Under the pieces are notes generated by a model that worked only from the letters and a program-made list of their open reading frames with translations, was not told the origin of the DNA and did not search any database. Both the position numbers and the translations under genes were made by a program. From the NCBI RefSeq assembly GCF_002091715.1, contig NZ_BDAG01000008.1, forward strand, positions 112,416 through 176,415: a stretch of 64,000 nucleotides of DNA, in the 5' to 3' direction. Source of the DNA: Pseudomonas migulae NBRC 103157. GTDB lineage: Bacteria > Pseudomonadota > Gammaproteobacteria > Pseudomonadales > Pseudomonadaceae. Every line of letters begins with the position of its first letter. Positions within the stretch are counted from its first letter, which is position 1. Below are positions 1 through 7,588 of the stretch, piece after piece.

Positions 1-784
1 CCTGCCACGGCAGGTTCGCCTGACCGAGTGCGGTGAGCGTCTGTTCCACAGCCTGCACGGTGCTTTTCTGGAAGTGGCCCAGAGCGTCGACACCTTGCGC
101 CCGCAACGCAGCGGCACGAGCCTGACGATCTCCACCACCGCCGCGTTTGCCGCGCTGTGGCTGGTGCCACGACTCGGGCGCTTTTACGCCCGGCATCCGA
201 ACATCAGCCTGCGCCTGGACACCCATTGCGAAGTGATCGATTTGCATCAGGACGCCAGCGTCGATCTGGTGGTGCGCTACAGCCTCGATGACTACCCAAA
301 CCTTTATGGCCAGTGCCTGTTCGATGAATCGTTCGGCGTTTATGGCTCACCCGAACAGGTTGCGCTCGCGGCCAAGCGCACGCCGACGCTGATCAGCGTG
401 CGCTGGCATAACTCGAAGCTCTACGCCCATGGCTGGGAAGCGTGGTGCGCGCAGTCCGGCGAAACCTGGCTGGCGGGGCAACCGGCCGTCCGGGAATACG
501 ATGAAGAACATTACGCCCTGCAAGCCGCCATCGCCGGGCAAGGCCTGGTGCTGGCGAGCAACATTCTGGTGTCGGAAAGTGTGGCCAGCGGTTTGCTGGT
601 GGCTTACCGGAGTGACATTCAGGTGGAAGGCGCCGGCTATAGCGCGCTTTGCGTTCCGGGGCGCGAGCGCCATCCGCCGGTCCGAGCCTTTTTTTCGTGG
701 TTGCAAGAAGAAGCACGATTGTCTGGCCTATTGCCAAGATCGCAGGCTGCGCCAGCTCCTACAGGAGAACGCCTCCCCCTGTAG
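1..784 (+). CDS. LysR-family transcriptional regulator, 3' part (5' end outside window)
   Basis: The reading frame is open from base 2, so the gene enters from the left. The visible part begins in the linker after the winged helix-turn-helix (LTECGERLFHSL) and holds the whole effector-binding domain; 'RLGRFYARHPNISLRLDT' and 'VDLVVRYSLDDYPNLYG' are typical of GcvA-like LysR proteins. The DNA-binding domain is not in the window, so the target cannot be inferred. The last 16 or so codons (from about 736) lie inside a REP inverted repeat, and the stop codon TAG at 782-784 belongs to the second REP arm. The C-terminal tail (QAAPAPTGERLPL) is therefore REP-derived. Family assignment is firm; the regulated genes are unknown. 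Confidence 0.85.
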   Translation, partial: LPRQVRLTECGERLFHSLHGAFLEVAQSVDTLRPQRSGTSLTISTTAAFAALWLVPRLGRFYARHPNISLRLDTHCEVIDLHQDASVDLVVRYSLDDYPNLYGQCLFDESFGVYGSPEQVALAAKRTPTLISVRWHNSKLYAHGWEAWCAQSGETWLAGQPAVREYDEEHYALQAAIAGQGLVLASNILVSESVASGLLVAYRSDIQVEGAGYSALCVPGRERHPPVRAFFSWLQEEARLSGLLPRSQAAPAPTGERLPL

Positions 785-810
785 GAGCTGGCGTAGCCTG
801 CGATCTTTTT
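736..810. repeat. REP pair, family C (GATCGCAG...CTCCTAC type)
   Basis: Inverted arms at about 736-762 and 781-807 (AAGATCGCAGGCTGCG... and its complement) enclose an 18-bp loop. Same family as the pairs at 5359-5434 and 17945-18027. The first arm overlaps the 3' end of the LysR gene. Confidence 0.85.
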
Positions 811-920
811 CGATGGAAAATTACATCAAACTTTTCGCGAAATTCATCACTCACACCTAAGGAGTGATCACTTCCCCAGAAAGTGACGCAATCCCCGGAT
901 TAGCCTCCAAGGAGAACGAG

Positions 921-1451
921 ATGAGTGACATGCATTTGTCTGATGTAACGACCCTTCGCGCACGTGCCCGCCAGAACGTCGAGAATGGCGCAGTGACCGA
1001 AAGCTACAGCGCCGACCTCGACGAAGTGCTGCGTCTGCTCAACGAATCGCTGGCCACCGAACTGGTCTGCGTGTTGCGCTACAAGCGTCACTATTTCATG
1101 GCCAACGGCCTGAAAGCCCACGTCGCCGCCGAGGAGTTCCTTGAGCACGCGAACCAGGAAGCCGCGCACGCCGACCGATTGGCCGAGCGCATCGTGCAAC
1201 TGGGCGGCGAGCCTGAATTCAATCCAGACCTTTTGTCGAAAAACTCCCACGCGCAGTACGTGGCCGGCAACTCACTTAAAGAGATGGTCTACGAAGACCT
1301 GGTCGCCGAGCGCATTGCCATCGACAGCTATCGCGAGATCATTCAGTACATCGGCGAGAAAGACCCGACCACCCGGCGCATCTTCGAAGACATCCTGGCT
1401 CAGGAAGAAGAGCATGCGGATGATATGGCGGACATTCTGAAGGATCTGTAG
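921..1451 (+). CDS. Ferritin-like / bacterioferritin-type diiron protein
   Basis: A 176-residue, mostly helical protein of the ferritin-like superfamily. Two E-x6-Y and E-x2-H type diiron-binding patterns are visible: 'NESLATELVCVLRYKRHYF' with 'EFLEHANQEAAHADRLAERI', and 'DLVAERIAIDSYREIIQYI' with 'DILAQEEEHADDMADIL'. This matches a four-helix bundle with a carboxylate-bridged iron site, so a role in iron storage or oxidative protection is likely. The ATG at 921 is preferred over an earlier in-frame start at 864 because AAGGAG lies at 909-914 and the protein then begins like family members. It is followed by a REP pair rather than a classical terminator and faces asmA tail to tail. I do not see residues that clearly establish haem binding, so it may be a non-haem ferritin or Dps-like variant. 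Confidence 0.85.
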   Translation: MSDMHLSDVTTLRARARQNVENGAVTESYSADLDEVLRLLNESLATELVCVLRYKRHYFMANGLKAHVAAEEFLEHANQEAAHADRLAERIVQLGGEPEFNPDLLSKNSHAQYVAGNSLKEMVYEDLVAERIAIDSYREIIQYIGEKDPTTRRIFEDILAQEEEHADDMADILKDL

Positions 1452-1467
1452 CGCCTGACACATCGTC

Positions 1468-1550
1468 ATCGCGAGCAAGCCCGCTCCCACATTCGACCGA
1501 GTTCCTCCAGAGGGAATACGGCCGAATGTGGGAGCGGGCTTGCTCGCGAT
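1468..1550. repeat. REP pair, family A (GCGAGCAAGCCCGCTCCCAC type)
   Basis: Inverted arms at 1468-1495 and 1523-1550 with near-perfect complementarity. It lies between the convergent ferritin-like and asmA genes. Confidence 0.9.
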
Positions 1551-1574
1551 GGCGTCTTGGTAGACACCGAAGAT

Positions 1575-3650
1575 TTATTTGGTGGGCTTAACGGTCACCG
1601 GCGCCTTGCCCGCCTTCATCTGCTGCAACAACGGCGCACACTGATTCGGCTCGCCACCACTCGGCGCCACCAGCGCCAGCAATCCCGCCGCCGGCGCCGC
1701 GATCACACCCAACGCCACCATCCCCGCACCGCGCAATATCAACGGCACCGCCTTGACGCCGGCATCCGGCTTGATGAACTTGCCCCGCACATACAGTGGC
1801 GAACGCAGCGAAATCACACGCCAGCCCTTGGATTCCGGGGTAATCGTAAGGTCCAGTTGCTCAGTCGCCATGTTCGCCGTGCCATCGATATAGATGATCG
1901 CGTTCTCCGTATCGAAGACGAACAGCCGCGTGGTGGCCAGGCCGGTCTTGATGTCGAAGTCGGCTGCCGCGCAATTGATCTTCACTTCCTTGTCACCAAA
2001 GATCTTGCCGACCACATAGTTGCCGACATTGAGTCCGGCCAGCTCCATCAACTCACGGCTGATTGCGCCATCGTTGATCAGCATCTTCAGGTGGCCATTG
2101 GCAGTGCCCAGCAGTTTCGCTACCGAGTTGCCACGACCGCTGATGTCGGCGTCGCCATTGAGTTCGCCGAAACTGGTTTTCATCGGTTCAAAGGTCGGGA
2201 ACAACTCCTTGAGCTTGAACCCGCGCGCGGTGAGTTTCGCACTGCCTTCCAACGGTTCGGTGCGACCGTTCAAGCGAATCTGCGCATCCAGCTTACCGCC
2301 GGCCACACCGAATCGCAGGGGCTCGAGGCTGAGCACGCCGTCGGTCAATACCAAGTGGGTATAAAGGTCGTTGAACGGCAGTTTTGCACTGTGGACGATG
2401 CGTTTGCCGGTGAATTCGACATCGGCGTCCATGTCACGCCAGCGCTCGGTCTTGAACTCTTCGACCGGCAGCGCCTTGTCCGCCGGCTGCTTGCTTTCGC
2501 CGCCACGGGCCTTTTGTTTGGCGTTGGAGTCAGCGCCGATCAAGGGCGCAAGGTCGGCAAACAACAGCTGATTGGAGAGCAGTGAACCGCTGAGTTTCGG
2601 CCGTGGCTCGCTGGCGACATAGGCCAGGCTGCCATGAATGTCGCTCTCGCCGATCTTGCCGTTGAACTCTTCATAACGGAACACCGCCCCGCCCGCCTCG
2701 TGCAGTTTGGCGATCAAGTGGCCGTCGGTGGCGTAGGGCGGTGTATCCGGCAGGGTCACGCCGGTCAGCGGATAGAGGTTGCCCAGGCTGCTGCCGGCCA
2801 GTTTCAGGCGCAGGTCCAACGCGCCAAGGTTGAGTGGATCGGTCAGCGTGCCCGCGAGTTCGACACTGGTATCGGCGATTTTTACCTGAGCCTGGAGCGG
2901 GAACGGTCGGGCCGAATCCTGCAGGGCCAGCAAACCGCCGACCTTGCCGTCACCCGCGAGTTTCTGCCCGTGGTATTGGCCTTTGACCTTCAACGCAAAC
3001 GCGTAGTCCTGAGGTGCAGCGCCTTTCTCTTGTGCGGTTTTCGCCACTTTTTCGCCGACGATTTCGCTGAACGGAATCGGTTTGCCCAACGGGTCGATGA
3101 TCAGGTCGAGCTGCGTTTTCAGGCTCTGGTCGTCAAGGGTGACGTGGCCCTTGTCGAAGCCAATGGCGCCGATGTCGAGCACCCAGCTGGAAGGCTCGGC
3201 GTTCGGGTCTTTGGGGTCGAACTTGAACGTCCAGTTTGCACGGCCATCGGCCAGACGCTGGAGGTCTGCGTTCGGTTCGGTCAAGTCAATGCGCGGGATC
3301 GTTACCCGTTGAGCCAGCAAGGCCAGCGGCGACAGGCGCAGCTCGACGCGTTTGAGCGTGACCATCTGCGGCTGCTTCGACCAGTCCGGGTTGCCCAGGC
3401 TCAGGTCCTGCGCCACCACATGCGGCCACGGCACCCACGCCCGCCAGCCGCCCTCGTCGAGCTCGCGCCGCCAGACCACCGTGAGGTTGCCATTGATGGC
3501 GAACGGTCGATGCAGTTCTTCGGAAACTTTGTTGTTGATGGTCGGTTTGATCCGGTTCCAATCGAAGAACGCGATGATCAGAACCAGTATCGCCAGCAGA
3601 ACAACGAGGCTGGCAAAGGTCCAGGCAAAAATCTTGGGGGTGCGCGTCAT
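1575..3650 (-). CDS. asmA: AsmA-family protein (inner-membrane anchored, periplasmic)
   Basis: A 691-residue protein. Residues 1-30 form a short cytoplasmic start and one membrane anchor (TFASLVVLLAILVLIIAFF), followed by the AsmA N-terminal signature 'FDWNRIKPTINNKVSEEL'. The rest is long beta-rich sequence as in AsmA/TamB-like bridge proteins. A C-terminal AsmA_2 region lies around residues 480-650, ending in a short hydrophobic, Ala/Gly-rich part. Family members affect outer-membrane assembly and may move phospholipids between membranes; the exact role here is inferred. Shine-Dalgarno AGGAGCC precedes the ATG. Two long open frames on the opposite strand are shadows of its codon bias. Confidence 0.9.
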   Translation of the reverse strand: MTRTPKIFAWTFASLVVLLAILVLIIAFFDWNRIKPTINNKVSEELHRPFAINGNLTVVWRRELDEGGWRAWVPWPHVVAQDLSLGNPDWSKQPQMVTLKRVELRLSPLALLAQRVTIPRIDLTEPNADLQRLADGRANWTFKFDPKDPNAEPSSWVLDIGAIGFDKGHVTLDDQSLKTQLDLIIDPLGKPIPFSEIVGEKVAKTAQEKGAAPQDYAFALKVKGQYHGQKLAGDGKVGGLLALQDSARPFPLQAQVKIADTSVELAGTLTDPLNLGALDLRLKLAGSSLGNLYPLTGVTLPDTPPYATDGHLIAKLHEAGGAVFRYEEFNGKIGESDIHGSLAYVASEPRPKLSGSLLSNQLLFADLAPLIGADSNAKQKARGGESKQPADKALPVEEFKTERWRDMDADVEFTGKRIVHSAKLPFNDLYTHLVLTDGVLSLEPLRFGVAGGKLDAQIRLNGRTEPLEGSAKLTARGFKLKELFPTFEPMKTSFGELNGDADISGRGNSVAKLLGTANGHLKMLINDGAISRELMELAGLNVGNYVVGKIFGDKEVKINCAAADFDIKTGLATTRLFVFDTENAIIYIDGTANMATEQLDLTITPESKGWRVISLRSPLYVRGKFIKPDAGVKAVPLILRGAGMVALGVIAAPAAGLLALVAPSGGEPNQCAPLLQQMKAGKAPVTVKPTK

Positions 3651-4037
3651 TGCACAGGGCTCCTGAATACGACTGAGCGCCCTGACTGCGACGCACGTGT
3701 GAAACGTTAGGCCCGAACCGGCCTGCCATGAAGCTAGGACTGGGAAACGGCGCGCAGGTTTAACCGAAAAATGCGCTTAACGCTCAAATAATCGGTCGGG
3801 GACACCCTGCTCTCGCAATCCGGCGTTACCGCCCCGCACTTTTGCGTGGCGCAAGTGAGTCGAAAATACCCACTTCTGTGCAAAAACAACCGCCGGAAAG
3901 GCCCGTTCTAGAGCCTTCGCACGGAACAATCAATTCCGTTGATTATTACCATTGCGTTTATGAACTTTTATATCGACTTATCGAGAGTAGCATTGCCCTC
4001 GTACCCACTTTATTGCCTTCCTACGGAGCACCCGATC
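3651..4037. other. Gene-free interval between asmA and the repeat-protein gene
   Basis: 387 bases separating divergent genes. I find no RNA gene or repeat. The right half (about 3930-4000) is distinctly AT-richer than its surroundings and probably holds the promoter of the gene at 4038, but no clean -35/-10 pair stands out. Confidence 0.5.
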
Positions 4038-4550
4038 ATGAAACGCCAATTACTGCTTAGCCTTTCCCTCTCACTGCTGGCCAGCACCGCTTTCGCTCTG
4101 CCAGCTGCAGATCAGGCAACCCCACAAGTCAAATCGAGCCACTCGGTGTTCAGCCAGACTGTTGCCGAAGGTGGTAACGATCGCCTGAAAGAAAAAGGCC
4201 TGATCACTCAAGATGGCTCGGACCGCACCCCACAAGGTCAAACTCTGGCAGCTGACGGCTCCGATCGCACTCCACAAGGCCAAACCCTGGCTGCTGACGG
4301 TTCCGATCGCACTCCACAAGGTCAAACCCTGGCTGCTGACGGCTCCGATCGCACTCCACAAGGTCAAACCCTGGCTGCTGACGGTTCCGATCGCACTCCA
4401 CAAGGTCAAACCCTCGCTGCTGACGGCTCCGATCGCACTCCACAAGGTCAAACCCTGGCTGCTGACGGCTCCGATCGCACTCCACAAGGTCAAACCCTCG
4501 CTGAAGGTGGTGGTGACCGCGTGATCGAACGCAACAGCGCTTTGAGCTAA
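4038..4550 (+). CDS. Small exported protein with seven 14-residue tandem repeats, unknown function
   Basis: A 170-residue protein. Residues 1-21 are a clear signal peptide (MKRQLLLSLSL...ASTAFA, cleavage probably before LPA). After a 37-residue spacer come seven consecutive copies of D-G-S-D-R-T-P-Q-G-Q-T-L-A-A (residues 59-156). They are flanked by diverged units: 'VAEGGNDRLKEKGLITQ' before and 'LAEGGGDRVIERNSALS' after. The repeats are almost identical at DNA level, pointing to recent expansion by slippage or recombination. ATG 4038 follows CGGAG at 4024-4028 and begins the signal peptide; an in-frame upstream ATG at 3939 would spoil it. There are no cysteines and no recognisable catalytic motif. 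Function unknown; a periplasmic or secreted low-complexity protein is all that can be said. Confidence 0.8.
   Translation: MKRQLLLSLSLSLLASTAFALPAADQATPQVKSSHSVFSQTVAEGGNDRLKEKGLITQDGSDRTPQGQTLAADGSDRTPQGQTLAADGSDRTPQGQTLAADGSDRTPQGQTLAADGSDRTPQGQTLAADGSDRTPQGQTLAADGSDRTPQGQTLAEGGGDRVIERNSALS
4212..4505 (+). repeat. Seven tandem 42-bp direct repeats within a CDS
   Basis: Units begin at 4212, 4254, 4296, 4338, 4380, 4422 and 4464. Unit 1 is slightly diverged; units 2-7 differ by only a few mostly synonymous bases. Because 42 is a multiple of 3, every frame that is open in one unit stays open through all, which explains long spurious frames on the other strand. Confidence 0.97.
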
Positions 4551-4571
4551 GCCCATGGCGGCCCTGAAAAA

Positions 4572-4603
4572 AAGCCCAATCCCCGGATTGGGCTTTTGAT
4601 TTT
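4572..4603 (+). terminator. Rho-independent terminator after the repeat-protein gene
   Basis: Hairpin AAGCCCAATC-CCCG-GATTGGGCTT at 4572-4595 followed by a T-rich run, 22 bases past the stop codon. Confidence 0.9.
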
Positions 4604-4719
4604 ATAGAACCCCCCTTCCCCGCCTGCCCGCTTTTAGTTGCCCCCCGATAGTCGTTCGACGCCAGCAAAGCCGATTTGCTAGAGTGCGCCGCTGTCCTGT
4701 CCAGAAAAACACCCTTGCG

Positions 4720-5352
4720 ATGCTGCCCCGCGCCGAACAGAAACAACAAACCCGTAACGCCCTGATGGACGCTGCCCGCCATTTGATGGAATGCGGCCGA
4801 GGATTCGGCAGCCTGAGCCTGCGCGAAGTGGCGAAAACCGCCGGCATCGTCCCCACCGGTTTTTACCGGCATTTTGCCGATATGGATGAACTGGGCCTGG
4901 TGCTGGTGAGCGAAGTCGGTCAGACCTTCCGCGAAACCATCCGCCTGGTGCGCCACAACGAATTCGTGATGGGCGGCATCATCGATGCCTCCGTGCGGAT
5001 CTTTCTCGACGTGGTGGCGGCCAATCGTTCGCAATTCCTGTTTCTCGCCCGCGAGCAGTACGGCGGTTCGCTGCCGGTGCGTCTGGCCATTGGACGGTTG
5101 CGCGAAGACATCAGCTCGGACCTGGCGGCCGACTTGTCGCTGATGCCCAAGCTGCAACATCTCGACATCGCCGGCCTGAGCGTCATGGCAGACCTGATTG
5201 TTAAAAGTGTGTTCGCGACCTTGCCGGACATTATTGATCCGCCGGCAGAAGCATTGCCCGAGCATTTGACGCCACAGGCGAAGATTACCCAACAGTTGCG
5301 GTTTATCTTTATCGGTCTGAAACACTGGCAAGGCCTCGGTAGCACCGAATAA
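4720..5352 (+). CDS. desT: TetR-family regulator, DesT-like
   Basis: A 210-residue TetR protein. The helix-turn-helix occupies residues 10-55 (SLREVAKTAGIVPTGFYRHFADMDELG). The ligand domain contains 'ASVRIFLDVVAANRSQFLFLAREQYGGSLPVR', 'DLIVKSVFATLPDIIDPPAEALPEHLTPQAKITQQLRFI' and 'GLKHWQGLG'. These match my memory of DesT from P. aeruginosa, which senses the ratio of unsaturated to saturated acyl-CoA and controls a desaturase operon (desCB). The FabR family is close, so another acyl-CoA-responsive TetR is the main alternative. No desaturase gene is adjacent here, so the regulator would act in trans. The ATG at 4720 gives the family N-terminus (MLPRAEQKQQTRNAL); its Shine-Dalgarno site is weak. 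A REP pair follows the stop. Confidence 0.7.
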   Translation: MLPRAEQKQQTRNALMDAARHLMECGRGFGSLSLREVAKTAGIVPTGFYRHFADMDELGLVLVSEVGQTFRETIRLVRHNEFVMGGIIDASVRIFLDVVAANRSQFLFLAREQYGGSLPVRLAIGRLREDISSDLAADLSLMPKLQHLDIAGLSVMADLIVKSVFATLPDIIDPPAEALPEHLTPQAKITQQLRFIFIGLKHWQGLGSTE

Positions 5353-5358
5353 CGCCTG

Positions 5359-5434
5359 AAAAGATCGCAGCCTGCGGCAGCTCTTACACGGATCGCAATT
5401 CTCTGTAGGAGCTGCCGCAGGCTGCGATCTTTTT
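5359..5434. repeat. REP pair, family C
   Basis: Arms of about 30 bases (AAAGATCGCAGCCTGCGGCA... and its complement) at 5359-5388 and 5404-5434. The outer ends give an A-tract and T-tract, so transcripts from desT could terminate here. Confidence 0.9.
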
Positions 5435-5460
5435 TGTGCGCGGCAAATACACCTATCTCC

Positions 5461-5550
5461 TGTAGGAGCCGGCTTGCTGGCGATAGCGGCGGGCCAGGCA
5501 ACATTTGGGTCGACTGAGAGGGCGCTATCGCCAGCAAGCCGGCTCCTGCA
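5461..5550. repeat. REP pair, family B (TGTAGGAGCCGGCTTGCTGGCGAT type)
   Basis: Arms 5461-5488 and 5523-5550 are complementary over 28 bases with one mismatch. It sits only 26 bases from a family C pair. Confidence 0.92.
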
Positions 5551-5587
5551 AAGTTGTGCAACTCGCGACTAATCTGGAGCACACCTC

Positions 5588-5628
5588 GCGCCATCATTTG
5601 GTGCGCCCCACAATGCCGCGCACCAAAT
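5588..5628 (+). promoter_or_regulatory. Putative NtrC enhancer sites upstream of ureE
   Basis: The dyad ATTTGGTGCG (5596-5605) and CGCACCAAAT (5619-5628) are exact inverse complements. Reading leftward, GCGCC-N7-GGTGC (5588-5604) also resembles an NtrC dimer site (GCACC...GGTGC half-sites). The centre lies about 105 bases upstream of the start predicted from the sigma-54 promoter at 5690, a normal enhancer distance. Binding by NtrC is inferred. Confidence 0.55.
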
Positions 5629-5689
5629 TACCGCAACAATTTGAAACGCGACCGTCGCTCCGACAGGCATTTCCTACACATCCCCCGAT

Positions 5690-5706
5690 TGGCAAGCCCC
5701 TTGCTC
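5690..5706 (+). promoter_or_regulatory. Sigma-54 (RpoN) promoter of ureEFG
   Basis: TTGGCAAGCCCCTTGCT fits the -24/-12 consensus (TTGGCACG-N4-TTGCW) with one mismatch and the exact GG-N10-GC spacing (GG 5692-5693, GC 5704-5705). Transcription should start near 5717, 25 bases before the ureE ATG. Confidence 0.85.
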
Positions 5707-5741
5707 TAGCCTGACTATCGTTCATTGCTGGAAGCTTTCCG

Positions 5742-6242
5742 ATGCTGGTGATTCATCGCAGAATCGACCCTCAACCCGTCTGGGCCGCTGAACTGCACCT
5801 GACCTTCGAAGCCCGGAGCAAAAGCCGCTTGCGCTGTTTCAGTGCCGAAGGTGAAGACGTCGGGTTGTTTTTGGAGCGCGGTCAGCCGCCGCTGTATGAC
5901 GGCGAATGCCTAAAGGCTGAAGACGGTCGCATCGTCCGCGTCTGTGCCCGCCCCGAACAATTGCTGCATGTCACCTGCGCCAACGCTTTCGAGCTGACCC
6001 GCGCGGCTTATCACCTGGGCAATCGCCACGTCGCCCTGCAAGTCGGCGACGGCTGGTTGCGCCTGCTCGATGATTACGTGCTCAAGGCGATGCTCGAACA
6101 ACTTGATGCCAAGGTCGAAAACATCGAGGCGCCGTTCCAGCCGGAGCACGGCGCCTATGGCGGTGGGCATCACCATTCGCGGCATGGCGACGAGGACTTC
6201 AACTACCCGCCGAAACTGCACCAGTTCGGCGTACGTCCATGA
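5742..6242 (+). CDS. ureE: Urease accessory protein UreE (nickel chaperone)
   Basis: A 166-residue cytoplasmic metallochaperone that delivers nickel to the urease maturation complex. The N-terminal peptide-binding domain (residues 1-70) includes 'FEARSKSRLRCFSAEGEDVGLFLERG'. The nickel-binding domain contains 'AYHLGNRHVALQV', with the conserved interface histidine. A modest His-rich tail follows (GGGHHHSRHGDEDF). UreE, UreF and UreG act together to carbamylate and load nickel into UreC. First gene of ureE-ureF-ureG-hupE; its stop overlaps the ureF start (ATGA). The urease structural genes ureABC and ureD are not in the window. Confidence 0.95.
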   Translation: MLVIHRRIDPQPVWAAELHLTFEARSKSRLRCFSAEGEDVGLFLERGQPPLYDGECLKAEDGRIVRVCARPEQLLHVTCANAFELTRAAYHLGNRHVALQVGDGWLRLLDDYVLKAMLEQLDAKVENIEAPFQPEHGAYGGGHHHSRHGDEDFNYPPKLHQFGVRP

Positions 6243-6913
6243 ACCCGGCCTGGGCGCTGCTGCGCCTGGCCAGTCCGCAACTGCCGATTGGCGGCTACAG
6301 CTATTCCCAAGGCCTGGAAATGGCGGTGGATAACGGTCGGGTGAACGACGCCGACAGTGCCCGGCGCTGGATCAGCGATCAGTTGTTGCTGAACCTGGCG
6401 CGCTTCGAGGCGCCTCTGTTGCTCGCCCATTGCACAGCAGCCGCCGAAGAAAACTGGGGCGAATTGCTGCAACGCTGCGAAGAACACCGCGCCAGCCGGG
6501 AAACCCGCGAGTTGCATCAGGAAAGCCGGCAGATGGGTTATTCCTTGCAGCAACTGCTCAACGGTTTGCCGGAACTCGATGCGCCGGCCCGCGCCTTTCT
6601 CGATCAGCGTCCCGAACCGCACCTGGCCCTCGGCTGGGCGCTGGCTGCGCGCGCCTGGCGTATCAGCCCGCAGGACGCATTGGCGGCCTGGCTGTGGAGC
6701 TGGCTGGAAAACCAGCTGGCGGTGCTGATGAAAACCTTGCCGCTGGGCCAGCAAGCCGCGCAACGCCTGACCAGCGAATTGCTGCCGCTATTGCAGGAAG
6801 CCCAACAGAACGCCACCCGCATCAACCCCGAACACTATGGCAGCGCCGCTTTCGGCCTGTCCCTGGCGTGCATGGCCCATGAGCGCCAGTACAGCCGTCT
6901 GTTCCGTTCCTAG
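6239..6913 (+). CDS. ureF: Urease accessory protein UreF
   Basis: A 224-residue all-helical protein that with UreD/UreH and UreG forms the urease activation complex and controls UreG GTPase activity. The N-terminus '[29 protein letters not shown]' and the C-terminal '[29 protein letters not shown]' are hallmark UreF sequences, including the conserved tail that contacts UreG. Translation is probably coupled to ureE through the 4-base ATGA overlap. Confidence 0.95.
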   Translation: MNPAWALLRLASPQLPIGGYSYSQGLEMAVDNGRVNDADSARRWISDQLLLNLARFEAPLLLAHCTAAAEENWGELLQRCEEHRASRETRELHQESRQMGYSLQQLLNGLPELDAPARAFLDQRPEPHLALGWALAARAWRISPQDALAAWLWSWLENQLAVLMKTLPLGQQAAQRLTSELLPLLQEAQQNATRINPEHYGSAAFGLSLACMAHERQYSRLFRS

Positions 6914-6936
6914 GGCCTTTTATTTTGGAGAACCAC

Positions 6937-7551
6937 ATGAACACACAACCCCTGCGCGTCGGCATCGGCGGCCCGGTCGGTTCCGGAAAAACCGCATTGA
7001 CGCTGGCCCTGTGTCTGGCGTTGCGCGATCGCTACAACCTGGCCGTCGTGACCAATGACATCTACACCCGCGAAGACGCTGATTTTCTGGTGCGCAACGA
7101 AGCCTTGGCGCCGGAGCGGATCATCGGCGTGGAAACCGGCGGCTGCCCACATACGGCGATCCGCGAAGACGCCTCGATCAACCTCGAAGCCGTGGATCAA
7201 CTGAACCGCCGCTTTCCGGGGCTGGACCTGATCCTGGTGGAGTCCGGTGGCGACAATCTGTCGGCCACGTTCAGCCCGGAACTGTCTGACCTGACCATCT
7301 ATGTGATCGACGTCTCGGCCGGCGACAAGCTGCCGCGCAAGGGCGGGCCGGGGATCTGCAAATCCGATCTGCTGGTGATCAACAAGATCGACCTCGCCCC
7401 CTTGGTGGGTGCTTCGCTGGAGATGATGGACAGCGATACCAAACGCATGCGCAACGGCAAACCGTTTGTCTTCAGCAACCAGAAAACCGGACTGGGCCTG
7501 GAAGACATCATCGCGTTCATCGAACGCCAGGGCCTGCTGACCGCAGCCTGA
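6937..7551 (+). CDS. ureG: Urease accessory GTPase UreG
   Basis: A 204-residue SIMIBI-class GTPase that powers nickel insertion into urease. Visible motifs: P-loop [11 protein letters not shown] (residues 9-19), '[11 protein letters not shown]', the nickel-binding CPH in '[19 protein letters not shown]', '[15 protein letters not shown]', and guanine-specificity NKID. The ATG at 6937 is preferred over an in-frame TTG at 6925 because TTTGGAG lies just upstream and the family starts at this methionine. Confidence 0.97.
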   Translation: MNTQPLRVGIGGPVGSGKTALTLALCLALRDRYNLAVVTNDIYTREDADFLVRNEALAPERIIGVETGGCPHTAIREDASINLEAVDQLNRRFPGLDLILVESGGDNLSATFSPELSDLTIYVIDVSAGDKLPRKGGPGICKSDLLVINKIDLAPLVGASLEMMDSDTKRMRNGKPFVFSNQKTGLGLEDIIAFIERQGLLTAA

Positions 7552-7588
7552 TCACGCCCCCCCCACTTATCAACAAGGAAGCTTATCC

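Noticed and set aside
1557..3710. Two long + strand frames opposite asmA
   Set aside because: Shadows of AsmA codons; no start signals and no recognisable protein.
4212..4505. CRISPR-like array
   Set aside because: Repeats are directly adjacent without spacers and are in frame within a coding gene.
4204..5331. 375-codon minus-strand frame running through the repeat array into desT
   Set aside because: Kept open only because the 42-bp units are a multiple of three; no start signal, and it crosses a terminator and a well-supported gene.
6925..6936. Upstream TTG start for ureG
   Set aside because: It lies within the Shine-Dalgarno region of the ATG at 6937, which gives the family N-terminus.
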